From UBA11524 sp964547515 (GTDB lineage: Bacteria > Bacillota > Clostridia > Christensenellales > Aristaeellaceae): a stretch of 17,906 bases of DNA. Below the pieces are notes generated by a model. It ran no database searches, was not told where the DNA came from, and saw only the letters and a program-made list of their open reading frames with translations. The stretch is from NCBI GenBank assembly GCA_964547515.1, contig CAZJOA010000045.1, positions 1 through 17,906 on the forward strand. Direction: 5' to 3'. Positions 7,795 to 15,799 of the stretch are shown here, piece by piece. Every line of letters starts with the position of its first letter. Position 1 is the stretch's first letter. The position numbers and the translations under genes were made by a program.

Positions 7795-7831
7795 CCTGTC
7801 CCGCTCCCGGTGCGTGCCGGGGGCGGACAGG
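7795..7831 (+). terminator. Very stable terminator-like hairpin after the CBM9-like gene
   Basis: The arm CCTGTCCCGCTCCCGG (7795-7810) pairs with CCGGGGGCGGACAGG (7817-7831) around the loop TGCGTG. The pairing gives 15 base pairs with one bulged C and one G-T wobble. The downstream tract is only moderately T-rich (GAGTCTTTCCGCCTTTTGC), so termination may be partial. It could instead be a 3' stabilising structure that raises expression of the exported binding protein relative to the next gene. Confidence 0.5.
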
Positions 7832-7841
7832 GAGTCTTTCC

Positions 7842-7853
7842 GCCTTTTGCAGG
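7842..7853. repeat. Right arm of the 12-bp inverted repeat
   Basis: GCCTTTTGCAGG is the exact reverse complement of 6896-6907. It lies just after the hairpin at 7795-7831 and about 70 nt before the start of the GH43-like gene. A looser match (GGCTTTGCAG, 11901-11910) occurs inside the terminator hairpin before the 981-residue SBP gene. A regulator-binding role is speculative. Confidence 0.4.
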
Positions 7854-7873
7854 AATCATATATCTTTTGCCCA

Positions 7874-7901
7874 CCGGGCGGCCTGCCGGCTGTCCGCCCG
7901 G
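7874..7901 (+). promoter_or_regulatory. Perfect 8-bp hairpin just upstream of the GH43-like gene's RBS
   Basis: CCGGGCGG (7874-7881) and CCGCCCGG (7894-7901) are exact reverse complements separated by 12 nt. The 3' arm ends 7 nt before the AAGGAGG SD (7909-7915). A GC-only stem at this distance could affect ribosome access or transcript stability. No riboswitch consensus was recognised, and no good promoter was found between the two hairpins (only a weak TATATC at 7859-7864). Confidence 0.4.
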
Positions 7902-7920
7902 ATGCATCAAGGAGGAAACC

Positions 7921-9531
7921 ATGCTGCTTCATAAGTTTCTGCCCTTTCTGCTCTGCCTGATGCTCATGTCTGGAGGTCTTGTGCCCATGTCCGCTTTTGC
8001 GCAAGAGAACGGCGCCACCTTCACCCAGGGGCTGTGGCGCGGTCAGGATCCACGTGTGTCCTTTGATGCCCTGTCCGGATGGTACTACTATGTGGAGGAC
8101 ACCGCCGCCGGGATGGTGCTCTTCCGTTCGCATTCGCTCATCGTGCGCGGGGGCGAGGAGGATCGCCGCGTGCTGCCCCGGGGATTCCCGCTTTGCGCGC
8201 CCGTCTATGTGGACAGCATGAACGGCGTGGACTACAACAAATGGTACGCCTTCGGTTCGTCCGTCTGGGAATGCGACGGGGATCCCTTCACCGGTGAATG
8301 GCGCTGCATCGGCAGCTACGGCCTGGCGGGCTGGACGCTGGATCATTACGCCTTCCGCGTGGCGGAGGGTGAACATGCGGGCGAGTGGTACTTCATCTGG
8401 GCCGCGGGTGAGGACAAGAGCAACACCACGGGCTTCTCGGCGGAGAACCTGCACATTGCGAAGATGCTCTCCCCGACGGAGCTGACATCCACCGCGGGCG
8501 ACCGGCATGATCTGCTCCTGCGCTGCGGGAAGTCGGGCAGCTGGACGGGCTGGGACGTGGAAGCCCCCGCCGTCGCCCAGAAAAACGGCACCGTCACCGT
8601 CATCTACTCCGCGACGGACTGCAAGACCAACCACTACGCCATGGGACTTCTGGTGCATACCGGCGGCGACCTGCTGGACAGCGCCAACTGGGTCGACCTG
8701 AGCAGGGATGCCCCGGCGTTCGCCCAGACCGTCAGCAGCGATGTGCCGGGCATGCCCTATGGCACGGGTGTGGCATCCGTCACCGTGTCTGCCGATGGCA
8801 CGGAGGACTGGATGTACTACAACGCCAAGCTCTATCACGACATTCCGGCGGACATCACCGGCAACCGCGAGGCCTGGACGCGGATCATCAACCTGAAGAA
8901 GCTCGGCTGGGTCACCATGGAGCTGAACGGCCGGGTGGTGACCGTGCCCGACCTGGGCACGCCGGACTTGATGGGGACGGCAGTGCCGCTGCCCTCGGGC
9001 GATCCGGGCATCACGGAGACGGGCTATACCCTCTTTGAGGCGGAGCATGCCGTGCCCTTCGGCTGGATCTACACAAAAGAGCTGCAAAGCAAATTCGGCG
9101 ATGACAACGAGCCGCTCAACCTCATGTTCGAGGCGAGGCGCACCGCATCCCTCTACGGCTGCATGAAGCATTTCGACTGGTTCGCGGCCGATCCCAAGGG
9201 CGACGGCACATCGGGGCTGCATTTCCGCAATGTCCCGGCGGCGAAGTCCCTGCTCATCCGCGCGGGCACGAATGACCCCCATGGCGGCTTTCACATCCTC
9301 GTCAACGGGGAAAAAACTGCCACCGTCACCTTCCACCAGAATTTGAAGGAGGATGGCAGCCCTGCGTCCAATTATATCTTCCACGACTATCGTGTGACCC
9401 TGGACATCCCGGCGGGCGCAACGGTCACGCTGCAATATGTGCGCGGCGAATTTGACGATGCGGCGGTGGACTTCCTCGTCTTTGAGAACGAGACGCTCTA
9501 CCCCGGCGAGGACGTGACCCAGGTGAACTGA
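7921..9531 (+). CDS. Secreted GH43-like five-bladed propeller glycosidase with CBM6/35-like module
   Basis: A 536-residue protein with a Sec signal peptide (about 1-27, ending SAFA). Residues 35-340 look like a GH43-type beta-propeller. Candidate triad residues in family order are D43 in GQDPRV, D141 in WTLDHYAF and E214 in GWDVEAPAV, the last followed by VTVIYSAT as in GH43. A C-terminal beta-sandwich starting with LFEAEHA (about 371-377) and ending about 525 resembles CBM6/CBM35. The usual G-x-G-H motif of GH43 is GTGVAS here (V284), and the later Y-H is Y-N, so the metal-coordinating His of canonical enzymes seems absent. Start ATG 7921 has AAGGAGG 5 nt upstream; the open frame 5' of it to 7810 crosses the hairpin region and is not coding. 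GH43 enzymes are mostly alpha-L-arabinofuranosidases or beta-xylosidases; specificity is unresolved. Confidence 0.65.
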   Translation: MLLHKFLPFLLCLMLMSGGLVPMSAFAQENGATFTQGLWRGQDPRVSFDALSGWYYYVEDTAAGMVLFRSHSLIVRGGEEDRRVLPRGFPLCAPVYVDSMNGVDYNKWYAFGSSVWECDGDPFTGEWRCIGSYGLAGWTLDHYAFRVAEGEHAGEWYFIWAAGEDKSNTTGFSAENLHIAKMLSPTELTSTAGDRHDLLLRCGKSGSWTGWDVEAPAVAQKNGTVTVIYSATDCKTNHYAMGLLVHTGGDLLDSANWVDLSRDAPAFAQTVSSDVPGMPYGTGVASVTVSADGTEDWMYYNAKLYHDIPADITGNREAWTRIINLKKLGWVTMELNGRVVTVPDLGTPDLMGTAVPLPSGDPGITETGYTLFEAEHAVPFGWIYTKELQSKFGDDNEPLNLMFEARRTASLYGCMKHFDWFAADPKGDGTSGLHFRNVPAAKSLLIRAGTNDPHGGFHILVNGEKTATVTFHQNLKEDGSPASNYIFHDYRVTLDIPAGATVTLQYVRGEFDDAAVDFLVFENETLYPGEDVTQVN

Positions 9532-9556
9532 TGCAGGTGCATAGGAGGTGAGCGGA

Positions 9557-10396
9557 ATGACGGAGGAACTCTTCTGCATTGGCGATTCGGTGGGGAATCC
9601 CAGCCCGCAGCGGGTCAAGGTGATCTATGATGTGCGGGCGGACGGGAATTACCGTGTGACGCGCTGGTTCTTCAATTCGGTGGACTACATCGTCGTGCTG
9701 ACGCGCATGGGGAGCGGGACGCTTTGGTTTCGCGACGGCGCAGGGGAAGTCACCCTCGGCCCGGGGGAAATGATCGTCGTTCCGGCGGATCAGCTGAAGG
9801 CCTATGCCGCCGATGCGGATGGCTGGAGCTTCCTGTGGTTCGAGTTCGACAGCGATGATCTGCCCCTTTCGCCCATGACCTGCTACCATGTCGACCGGCG
9901 GAACTGGCAGGACGACCTCTGCCGGGAATGCCTCCAGCAGATGCGCGCCAAGAAGGAGGAGCTGGCCTCCGCACTCTTCACCGCCGTGCTCTACCTGTGG
10001 AGCAATGCTGCCGGTGCGGAACGCCGCACGGACAGCCATACCCTCATCAACCGCTCGCTGACCTACATCCGCGAGAACATCGCCACCGTCACCGTCAAGA
10101 GCCTGGCCGATCAGTTCTTCGTCAGCGACAGGACGCTGCGGAATCTCTTCGGCAAGTATATCGGCTGTTCCCCGTCTCAGATGCTGCGCAAGATCCGCAT
10201 CAAGGAGGCGCGCAGCATGCTGGAAAGCTCCAGCTACACCGTGTCGGAGATCGCCGAAAGGCTGGGCTATGGCAATCCCTTCTATTTCAGCAGGATATTC
10301 ATCGGTCAGGTGGGCATATCCCCCACGGAATACCGGCGGCGTGCCAATGAGTTCCGCGATATGCACCGATCCGCCGCACCCGAAAACATTGAATGA
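9557..10396 (+). CDS. AraC-family transcriptional regulator with cupin sensor domain
   Basis: A 279-residue regulator. The N-terminal half (about 1-110) is cupin-like, with LGPGEMIVVPADQLKAY (67-83) matching the AraC ligand-binding barrel. The C-terminal half has two helix-turn-helix motifs, VKSLADQFFVSDRTLRNLFGK (180-200) and VSEIAERLGYGNPFYFSRIF (229-248), and ends with the ISPTEYRR family motif. ATG 9557 is preferred because AGGAGG (9543-9548) is 8 nt upstream; a GTG at 9548 overlaps that SD. It lies 25 nt after the GH43-like gene and 16 nt before the SBP gene on the same strand, so it is probably part of their transcript and may autoregulate. In Firmicutes such proteins usually activate adjacent glycan-use genes on binding a sugar; the ligand here is unknown. 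Confidence 0.92.
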   Translation: MTEELFCIGDSVGNPSPQRVKVIYDVRADGNYRVTRWFFNSVDYIVVLTRMGSGTLWFRDGAGEVTLGPGEMIVVPADQLKAYAADADGWSFLWFEFDSDDLPLSPMTCYHVDRRNWQDDLCRECLQQMRAKKEELASALFTAVLYLWSNAAGAERRTDSHTLINRSLTYIRENIATVTVKSLADQFFVSDRTLRNLFGKYIGCSPSQMLRKIRIKEARSMLESSSYTVSEIAERLGYGNPFYFSRIFIGQVGISPTEYRRRANEFRDMHRSAAPENIE

Positions 10397-10397
10397 A

Positions 10398-10411
10398 GAA
10401 AGGATAAGGAG
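10398..10411 (+). promoter_or_regulatory. Two stacked SD-like sequences before the lipoprotein SBP gene
   Basis: GAAAGGA (10398-10404) lies 8 nt before ATG 10413 and is the functional candidate. AAGGAG (10406-10411) is only 1 nt before the ATG, too close for normal initiation, and no alternative start codon sits at a suitable distance downstream. The second copy may act as a ribosome standby site or be incidental. Confidence 0.35.
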
Positions 10412-10412
10412 C

Positions 10413-11882
10413 ATGAAGCATCATCATCTGTCCATCATCCGTCTTGTCGCGCTGCTGGCGGCCTGCCTGATGTGCCTGAGCAGCTGCGGACAGGAGAAGC
10501 AGCCCAACGCCCCATCAGCCCCCACCGCCGAGCCGATCAGCCTGGTGGATGACAGCGATGCCTTCGCGCTGAAGGCGATCCCTGCCGAACTGTTGCCCAC
10601 GGACAAGAAGATCGTCGTGTGGATGTGGGGCGACGGCGAGGAGTATCAGAAGTACTACGACGGCTTCCTGGCGGACTATCCCGAATACGAGCTGGAGTTC
10701 AAGGTGCCCGCCACCGGCGACCATGTCCAGCTGACGGAGGCCGTGCTCTCCGGCGTGGGCATCCCCGATGCGGTGCTTGTCGCGCCCCGTCCCGCGGATG
10801 CCTACTACACCGGGCTGTATCAGCCGCTGGACTTCTATATGGACAACGACCCAAACTATCAGCGGTCGGACATCAATGCGATGGCGCTGGCGGGCAACAC
10901 CTTCGCGGGGAAGACGTATTTCGTCTGTGAGGATCTGGAGCTGTGTGCGATGGGGTGGAACAAGACGCTCTTTGCCCAGGCCGGGCTTGATCCGGAGAAG
11001 CCCCCGCGCACCTACAGCGAATTCGAGGCGGCCTGCAAGGCGCTGACCAAGTACAACAGCAGCGGCGAAGCCACCCAGGTCGGCTACAAGGGGACGATCG
11101 GCTATTGGGCGCTGTCCTCCGCGATGGGACGCTATGTCACGGGGAGCAACGGCTTCACGGTGGAATTCGATACGCCCGAGATCCGCAATGCCTTTGAGTT
11201 CTCCAAGTCCGTCCCCAACTTCTACAACAACAAGCTCGCCAATGCGGATGATGCCGAATACTGGGCACCTGCCGCCGGGCATGTGGGGCTGTTCTATGTC
11301 AACCTCAAGCAGATCAGCTCCTTCATCAGCGAGGATCTGGATATGGGCATCGCGCCCTGGCCCGTGGCGGATGACTACACGGGCGAACAGAACATCTGCG
11401 TCTACTCCTCCCAGCAATACGGCATCCCCGCCGCCGCCAAGAACCCCAACGGCGGCTGGCTCTTCATCCGCTGGCTGGTGACCAAGGGCATCGGCGATGT
11501 CTTCAATGAGGAGCAGTTCGCCGCCAATCCCAATGGGTACATCCCCCAGTATCAGTCCAACAAGGCCCTGCGCGACGCGGTGAACGAGAAGTTCATGCCC
11601 CTGGTGTCCAATGCGCGCATCATCGACCTGTGGAAGCTCCGCGACGAAATGTATGACAAGGCCACCATGTTCCTGTGGTCGGACGTGATCGAGAGCAAGT
11701 TCCACCCGTCCATCTGGGCGAGCGAGAGCAAGATCTACGACGGCCTGGTGACCATCACCGACCAGTGCGCCAAGATCCAGAAGCTGGGCGACCGCCTGCA
11801 TCAGGAATGGATCGACGAGAAGCTGGCGGACGGCTGGACATGGACGGAGGATCAGTCCGCGCTGATCCCCCCGGCAAAATGA
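10413..11882 (+). CDS. Lipoprotein sugar ABC-transporter solute-binding protein (family 1)
   Basis: A 489-residue solute-binding protein. The signal peptide ends in a lipobox, LSSC, with C25 as the likely lipidated Cys. A short Pro/Ala linker leads to the mature fold starting at KKIVVWMWGDGEEYQKYYDG, typical of family-1 sugar and oligosaccharide binders. The C-terminal half contains the NPNGGWLFIRWLVTKG helix region seen in this family. ATG 10413 begins the signal peptide; the open frame continues 5' to 10269 but that portion shadows the AraC gene. It lies 16 nt after the regulator and is followed by a terminator-like hairpin before the second SBP. It is anchored on the outer face of the membrane and should deliver sugar to the permeases at 14893-16666. 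The start MKHHHL has an unusual His run in place of Lys/Arg only. Confidence 0.9.
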   Translation: MKHHHLSIIRLVALLAACLMCLSSCGQEKQPNAPSAPTAEPISLVDDSDAFALKAIPAELLPTDKKIVVWMWGDGEEYQKYYDGFLADYPEYELEFKVPATGDHVQLTEAVLSGVGIPDAVLVAPRPADAYYTGLYQPLDFYMDNDPNYQRSDINAMALAGNTFAGKTYFVCEDLELCAMGWNKTLFAQAGLDPEKPPRTYSEFEAACKALTKYNSSGEATQVGYKGTIGYWALSSAMGRYVTGSNGFTVEFDTPEIRNAFEFSKSVPNFYNNKLANADDAEYWAPAAGHVGLFYVNLKQISSFISEDLDMGIAPWPVADDYTGEQNICVYSSQQYGIPAAAKNPNGGWLFIRWLVTKGIGDVFNEEQFAANPNGYIPQYQSNKALRDAVNEKFMPLVSNARIIDLWKLRDEMYDKATMFLWSDVIESKFHPSIWASESKIYDGLVTITDQCAKIQKLGDRLHQEWIDEKLADGWTWTEDQSALIPPAK

Positions 11883-11890
11883 TACCCCAC

Positions 11891-11937
11891 CCGGGCGTCT
11901 GGCTTTGCAGTCCGGCGTCCGGTCTTTGTTTTCTTCT
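11891..11937 (+). terminator. Terminator-like hairpin between the two SBP genes
   Basis: CCGGGCGTCTGGCT (11891-11904) can pair with AGTCCGGCGTCCGG (11909-11922) around a TTGC tetraloop. There are 13 pairs, including G-T wobbles, and one mismatch. The T-rich tract TCTTTGTTTTCTTCT (11923-11937) follows immediately, the form of a Rho-independent terminator. Only about 20 nt remain before the next start, too little for a promoter. Partial termination is therefore likely, allowing more lipoprotein SBP than downstream transporter. Confidence 0.6.
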
Positions 11938-11957
11938 GACGAAAGGATGCGCAGCGT

Positions 11958-14903
11958 ATGGTGACATGCATGCTCAAAAATCATGATCTGACCCGCCTCG
12001 CCCGGCGGATGCTTTCGCTTGCGCTCTGCGTCCTCCTGCTCTGCATGGCGCAGCCTGCCCTGGCCGCGCCCGGACAGAAGATGCGCGAGAAATACGATGT
12101 GAGCACCGGCCTGGAGAGCCGCTACACCGCTGCGGAGGAATACGCCGATGTGCTGGCGGACTATGAGGCAGCGGGCCATGCCCCCGGCAGCGATGCCCTC
12201 ATGACCGACCAATGGCTGGATGTGCCCCTGATGCATGGCTATCAGGGCTATGCGGGGGAGGTCTTCCTCTGGTGTGACGCGCAGCCCCGGGTCAGCGCCG
12301 AGATCACGGTCACATCGCCCGGACTGTACGTCCTTGCGGCGGATTTCATCGCCGATCCGGCGGATGTCGCGCCCATCCAGCGCGGCGTGTGCATCGATGG
12401 AGTCTCGCCCTTTGCCCAGAGCGAGAACTGCCCCTTCCTGCGCATCTGGGAGGAGGCCGGCGAACCCGTCTTCGATGCCAATGGCGATGAAAAAGCCCCT
12501 GCCATGCGCCAGATCGCCCGCTGGCAGAAGCAGTACCTCTGCGACACCAACGCCCTGTACGCACAGCCCCTGCAATTCTACCTGTCCGCCGGGACGCACA
12601 CCGTCACCCTGACCCATGTGTCGGGGAATATGGGTCTGGGGGCGCTCTATGTGGAGCCGCTGATCCTCCCGGCGGACTACGCGGCGTACCGTGCCGCACA
12701 TGACGCGCCGGACTATGCCGGAGCGCCCATCGTCCTGGAGGCCGAAACGGCTGCCGAGCGCTCCGAGCGCACCATTCGCCGCAGCTATCATGCGGATGTG
12801 GCCGCCACGCCCCATGACGATCATGCCATCCGCCTCAACACCATCGGAGGCGACCGTTGGAAGAGCGGCTGGCAGGGCATCACCTGGACGGTGGACGTGC
12901 CCGAAACGGCGTTTTACCGCATCGACCTGCGCTTGCTGCAAACCACAGGCGAGGGGCTGACGGTGTATCGTCAGCTGCTGGTGGATGGGGCGATCCCCTT
13001 CCGGGAAGCGACCGCTCTGCCCTTTGCCTACGACCGGAGCTGGCAGACCGTCCCCCTGGGCGCTACGCAGGACATGCCCGTTTTCCTCACGCAGGGGCGG
13101 CATACGCTCACCCTGCGGGTCGTCAGCGGCGAAATGAGCGAGAGCATCCGGGCGCTCAAGGCATGCAGCGCCGATCTGTCCACCCTGCTGATGGATATTG
13201 GCGCCATTGTCGGCACGTCGCCGGATACGAATTTCGATTATGCGCTGGACAGCAAGATCCCGTGGCTGCTGCCCACGCTGACGACTCTGCGGGATACGCT
13301 GCGTCAGGAGGCGGAACGCCTTCATGCGCTGACGGGGAAGCAGACCACTCTGGTGGCCAATCTTTACAGCGCCGTAAGGGAGCTGGACGGCTATATCAGC
13401 GCACCGGATACCATTCCGACCGCCAGCGGCACCGATGGAGAGCTGACCGTGATGCTCAGCGACCTGTCCACCTGGTATGGCGAGCTGCTGGAATGCCCGA
13501 TGACTCTGGACACATTGACGCTCTCCGCCCCCGGGAGCGAGATCGTCAGCCGGAACAGCACCTTCCTCCAGCGTGTTCGCGCCACATGGCTGAATTTCCT
13601 GGCCTCCTTCGGCAAGGATTACAACAGCATCGGTGACACGGGGGCACAGGCGGACAAGTCCATCTCCGTGTGGATCGCCCGCGGACGTGAGTGGGGCGAG
13701 ATCCTCCAGGAGATGTGCGACGAGGAATACACCCCCCGTACCGGCGTGAAGGTGGAGGTCAACATCCTTCCGTCCGGATCGGTGGGGGTGATCGGCGGGG
13801 TGAGTCCCATCCTGCTGTCGCTGGTGTCGGGGGACGCGCCCCACATCGCCATCGGCAGTGACAGCGGCACGCCCGTGGAGCTGGCCATTCGCGGCACGGT
13901 GGTTGACCTGAGCCAAATGCCCGGATACGACGCGCTGGCAGAGGCCTTCGTCGACGGCGCACTGGAGCCCCTGCGCTATGACGGCGGTGTCTATGCCCTG
14001 CCGGAAACGATGGACTTCCAGTTCATGTTCTACCGCAAAGATGTGCTGGAGCGCCTTCAGCTGACCATCCCGGACACCTGGACGGAGCTGTACAGCCGCG
14101 TCCTGCCCACGCTGAAGCAGAACAACTGTGATTTCTACATCCCCATCACCACCAGTGCGTCCTCCACCTATCAGTACTGTGCGTTCTACACCTATCTGTA
14201 TCAGCGCGGCGGGGATATTTATTCGGCGGACGGTCTGTCCACCACGCTGGATACCGAGGAGGCCTATGCTGCCTTCAACCAATGGGTGCAGAGCTACACC
14301 CGGTATAACCTGCCGCGTGAGGTCAATGTGTTCAACCACTTCCGCACGGGGGACATCCCGCTTTTCATCGGCGGACTGAACGACTATCTGGCGCTGAAGG
14401 TCGCCGCGCCGGAGCTGTATGGCAAGTGGGACATCGCCCTTGTGCCCGGTACGGTGCGTCAGGACGGCAGCATCGACCGATCCGCCATCGGGGCGCTGTC
14501 CACCTGCATGATCTTTGACAAGGGCGATGCCGAAAACCGTCTCGCATGGGATTTCCTCCAATGGTACATGAGCGCCGACGTGCAGTATCGCTACGGCGAT
14601 GAGGTCGAGGCGCGGGTGGGTCTGCAAGCGCGATGGTTCACCGCCAACACTGATGCATTCCGCCTCCTGCCCTGGGAGAGCGCCGATCTGCCGCTCTTTG
14701 AAACGGCCATGCGGTGGATGCGCAATCCGCGCAATGTGCTGGGCGGATACATCACCGGGCGGCAGCTCAACAATGCCTGGACGCGCGCGGTGATGAACGG
14801 TCAGAGCGCGATGGAAGCGCTGGAGGATGCGGTGCGGGAGATCGACCGGGAGCTGCTGCGCAAGCAGGAGGAATACGGAACAGGAGGCCAAAATGAGAAG
14901 TGA
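11958..14903 (+). CDS. Giant (981-residue) extracellular SBP with N-terminal carbohydrate-binding-like modules
   Basis: A signal peptide (about 1-36, cleavage near ALA) lacks a lipobox. Two beta-sandwich-like modules follow, one at about 85-235 and one at about 255-395. The second opens VLEAETAAE in the style of CBM6/35 modules and closes RHTLTLRVVSGEM. A helical, partly charged linker (about 405-490) leads to a family-1 solute-binding domain (about 568-960). There SISVWIARGREWGEIL begins the first lobe, and a typical C-terminal helical region includes AWDFLQWYMS. This is about twice the usual SBP length. ATG 11958 has GAAAGGA (11941-11947) 10 nt upstream; ATG 11970 is a possible alternative. 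The stop overlaps the first permease gene by 11 nt, so this SBP, rather than the lipoprotein one, is translationally coupled to the membrane components. It may capture polymer or long oligosaccharide directly (inference). Confidence 0.8.
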   Translation: MVTCMLKNHDLTRLARRMLSLALCVLLLCMAQPALAAPGQKMREKYDVSTGLESRYTAAEEYADVLADYEAAGHAPGSDALMTDQWLDVPLMHGYQGYAGEVFLWCDAQPRVSAEITVTSPGLYVLAADFIADPADVAPIQRGVCIDGVSPFAQSENCPFLRIWEEAGEPVFDANGDEKAPAMRQIARWQKQYLCDTNALYAQPLQFYLSAGTHTVTLTHVSGNMGLGALYVEPLILPADYAAYRAAHDAPDYAGAPIVLEAETAAERSERTIRRSYHADVAATPHDDHAIRLNTIGGDRWKSGWQGITWTVDVPETAFYRIDLRLLQTTGEGLTVYRQLLVDGAIPFREATALPFAYDRSWQTVPLGATQDMPVFLTQGRHTLTLRVVSGEMSESIRALKACSADLSTLLMDIGAIVGTSPDTNFDYALDSKIPWLLPTLTTLRDTLRQEAERLHALTGKQTTLVANLYSAVRELDGYISAPDTIPTASGTDGELTVMLSDLSTWYGELLECPMTLDTLTLSAPGSEIVSRNSTFLQRVRATWLNFLASFGKDYNSIGDTGAQADKSISVWIARGREWGEILQEMCDEEYTPRTGVKVEVNILPSGSVGVIGGVSPILLSLVSGDAPHIAIGSDSGTPVELAIRGTVVDLSQMPGYDALAEAFVDGALEPLRYDGGVYALPETMDFQFMFYRKDVLERLQLTIPDTWTELYSRVLPTLKQNNCDFYIPITTSASSTYQYCAFYTYLYQRGGDIYSADGLSTTLDTEEAYAAFNQWVQSYTRYNLPREVNVFNHFRTGDIPLFIGGLNDYLALKVAAPELYGKWDIALVPGTVRQDGSIDRSAIGALSTCMIFDKGDAENRLAWDFLQWYMSADVQYRYGDEVEARVGLQARWFTANTDAFRLLPWESADLPLFETAMRWMRNPRNVLGGYITGRQLNNAWTRAVMNGQSAMEALEDAVREIDRELLRKQEEYGTGGQNEK

Positions 14904-15786
14904 CCGCAAAAGAAGGTGGACGCGGCGCGATGCGGAGGGCTATCTGCTGCTGGCGCCCTTTGCGCTGCTCTTCGTGCTCTTCGTGCTCGTCCCCATCCTG
15001 TGGAGCGCCGCCCTGAGCCTGACGAATTACAACATCGTCCAGCCCATGACCTTCGCAGGGCTGAAAAACTATGTCACCCTCTTCACCGAGGATGACCTCT
15101 TCCTCAAGACCGTCACCAACACGCTGTATTTTGCTGCCGTGTCCGGCCCGGTGGGATTCATGTGCTCCTTCTTCTTCGCATGGGTCATCAACCAGCTGCG
15201 CTTCTCCAAGGTGTATTCGCTGGCCTTTTATGCGCCGAGCATCGTCAGCGGCGTAGCCATCAGTGTCATCTGGCTCTATCTCTTCTCCTCCGACCGCTAT
15301 GGCCTGGTCAACACCCTCCTGCTGGACGTGGGGTTGATCCAGTCTCCCATTCTGTGGACGAAGGATCCGGCCTACATCATGCCGCTCATCATCCTCATTT
15401 CGGTGTGGATGAGCATGGGCTCGGGCTTCCTGACCAATCTGGCGGGACTGACGGGGCTGAATCCGGAATTGGCGGAGGCTGCGGCGATCGACGGGGTGAA
15501 GAACCGCTTCCAGGAGCTGATCTTCGTCGTGCTGCCCCAGATGCGCCCCTACCTGCTCTACAACGCCATCATGGCGGTGGTCAATTCCCTCAATGTGTAT
15601 GACATCATGGTGACGGTGGCGGGCTTCCCCAGCCCGGATTACAGCGCGCATACCATCGTCACCCATATGTATGACTATGCCTTCATCCGCTTTGAGCTGG
15701 GCTATGCCAGTGCCATTGCGGTGGTGCTTTTCGCGATGAACTTCATCTGCGGACGCATCTGCATGAAGGCGCTGTCGGACGACTGA
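14893..15786 (+). CDS. Sugar ABC-transporter permease, MalF/UgpA type
   Basis: A 297-residue inner-membrane permease with about six hydrophobic segments, starting with YLLLAPFALLFVLFVLVPIL (17-36). The EAA loop that contacts the ATPase is clear: ELAEAAAIDGVKNRFQELI (192-210) followed by VVLPQMRP. ATG 14893 has AGGAGG (14882-14887) 5 nt upstream and overlaps the giant SBP gene by 11 nt, implying coupled translation and fixed stoichiometry. The open frame 5' of it to 14827 is shadow. It pairs with the following MalG-type permease. No ATPase gene is present in the window, as is common in Firmicutes, where a shared MsmX/MalK-like ATPase serves several transporters. Confidence 0.93.
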   Translation: MRSDRKRRWTRRDAEGYLLLAPFALLFVLFVLVPILWSAALSLTNYNIVQPMTFAGLKNYVTLFTEDDLFLKTVTNTLYFAAVSGPVGFMCSFFFAWVINQLRFSKVYSLAFYAPSIVSGVAISVIWLYLFSSDRYGLVNTLLLDVGLIQSPILWTKDPAYIMPLIILISVWMSMGSGFLTNLAGLTGLNPELAEAAAIDGVKNRFQELIFVVLPQMRPYLLYNAIMAVVNSLNVYDIMVTVAGFPSPDYSAHTIVTHMYDYAFIRFELGYASAIAVVLFAMNFICGRICMKALSDD

Positions 15787-15799
15787 GGAGGTGCGCAGG

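Noticed and set aside
10269..10412. 5' extensions of several open frames (also 3472-3729, 6670-6948, 7810-7920, 14827-14892)
   Set aside because: These extensions shadow the upstream gene or a structured spacer. In each case a good SD and a signal peptide or family N-terminus begin at the internal ATG.
10515..14909. A 1464-codon open frame on the - strand, and another of 918 codons at 6862-9618
   Set aside because: Both lie opposite well-recognised + strand genes, cross intergenic hairpins, and have low-complexity His/Gly/Arg-rich translations with no domains. They arise from strong GC bias at third codon positions.
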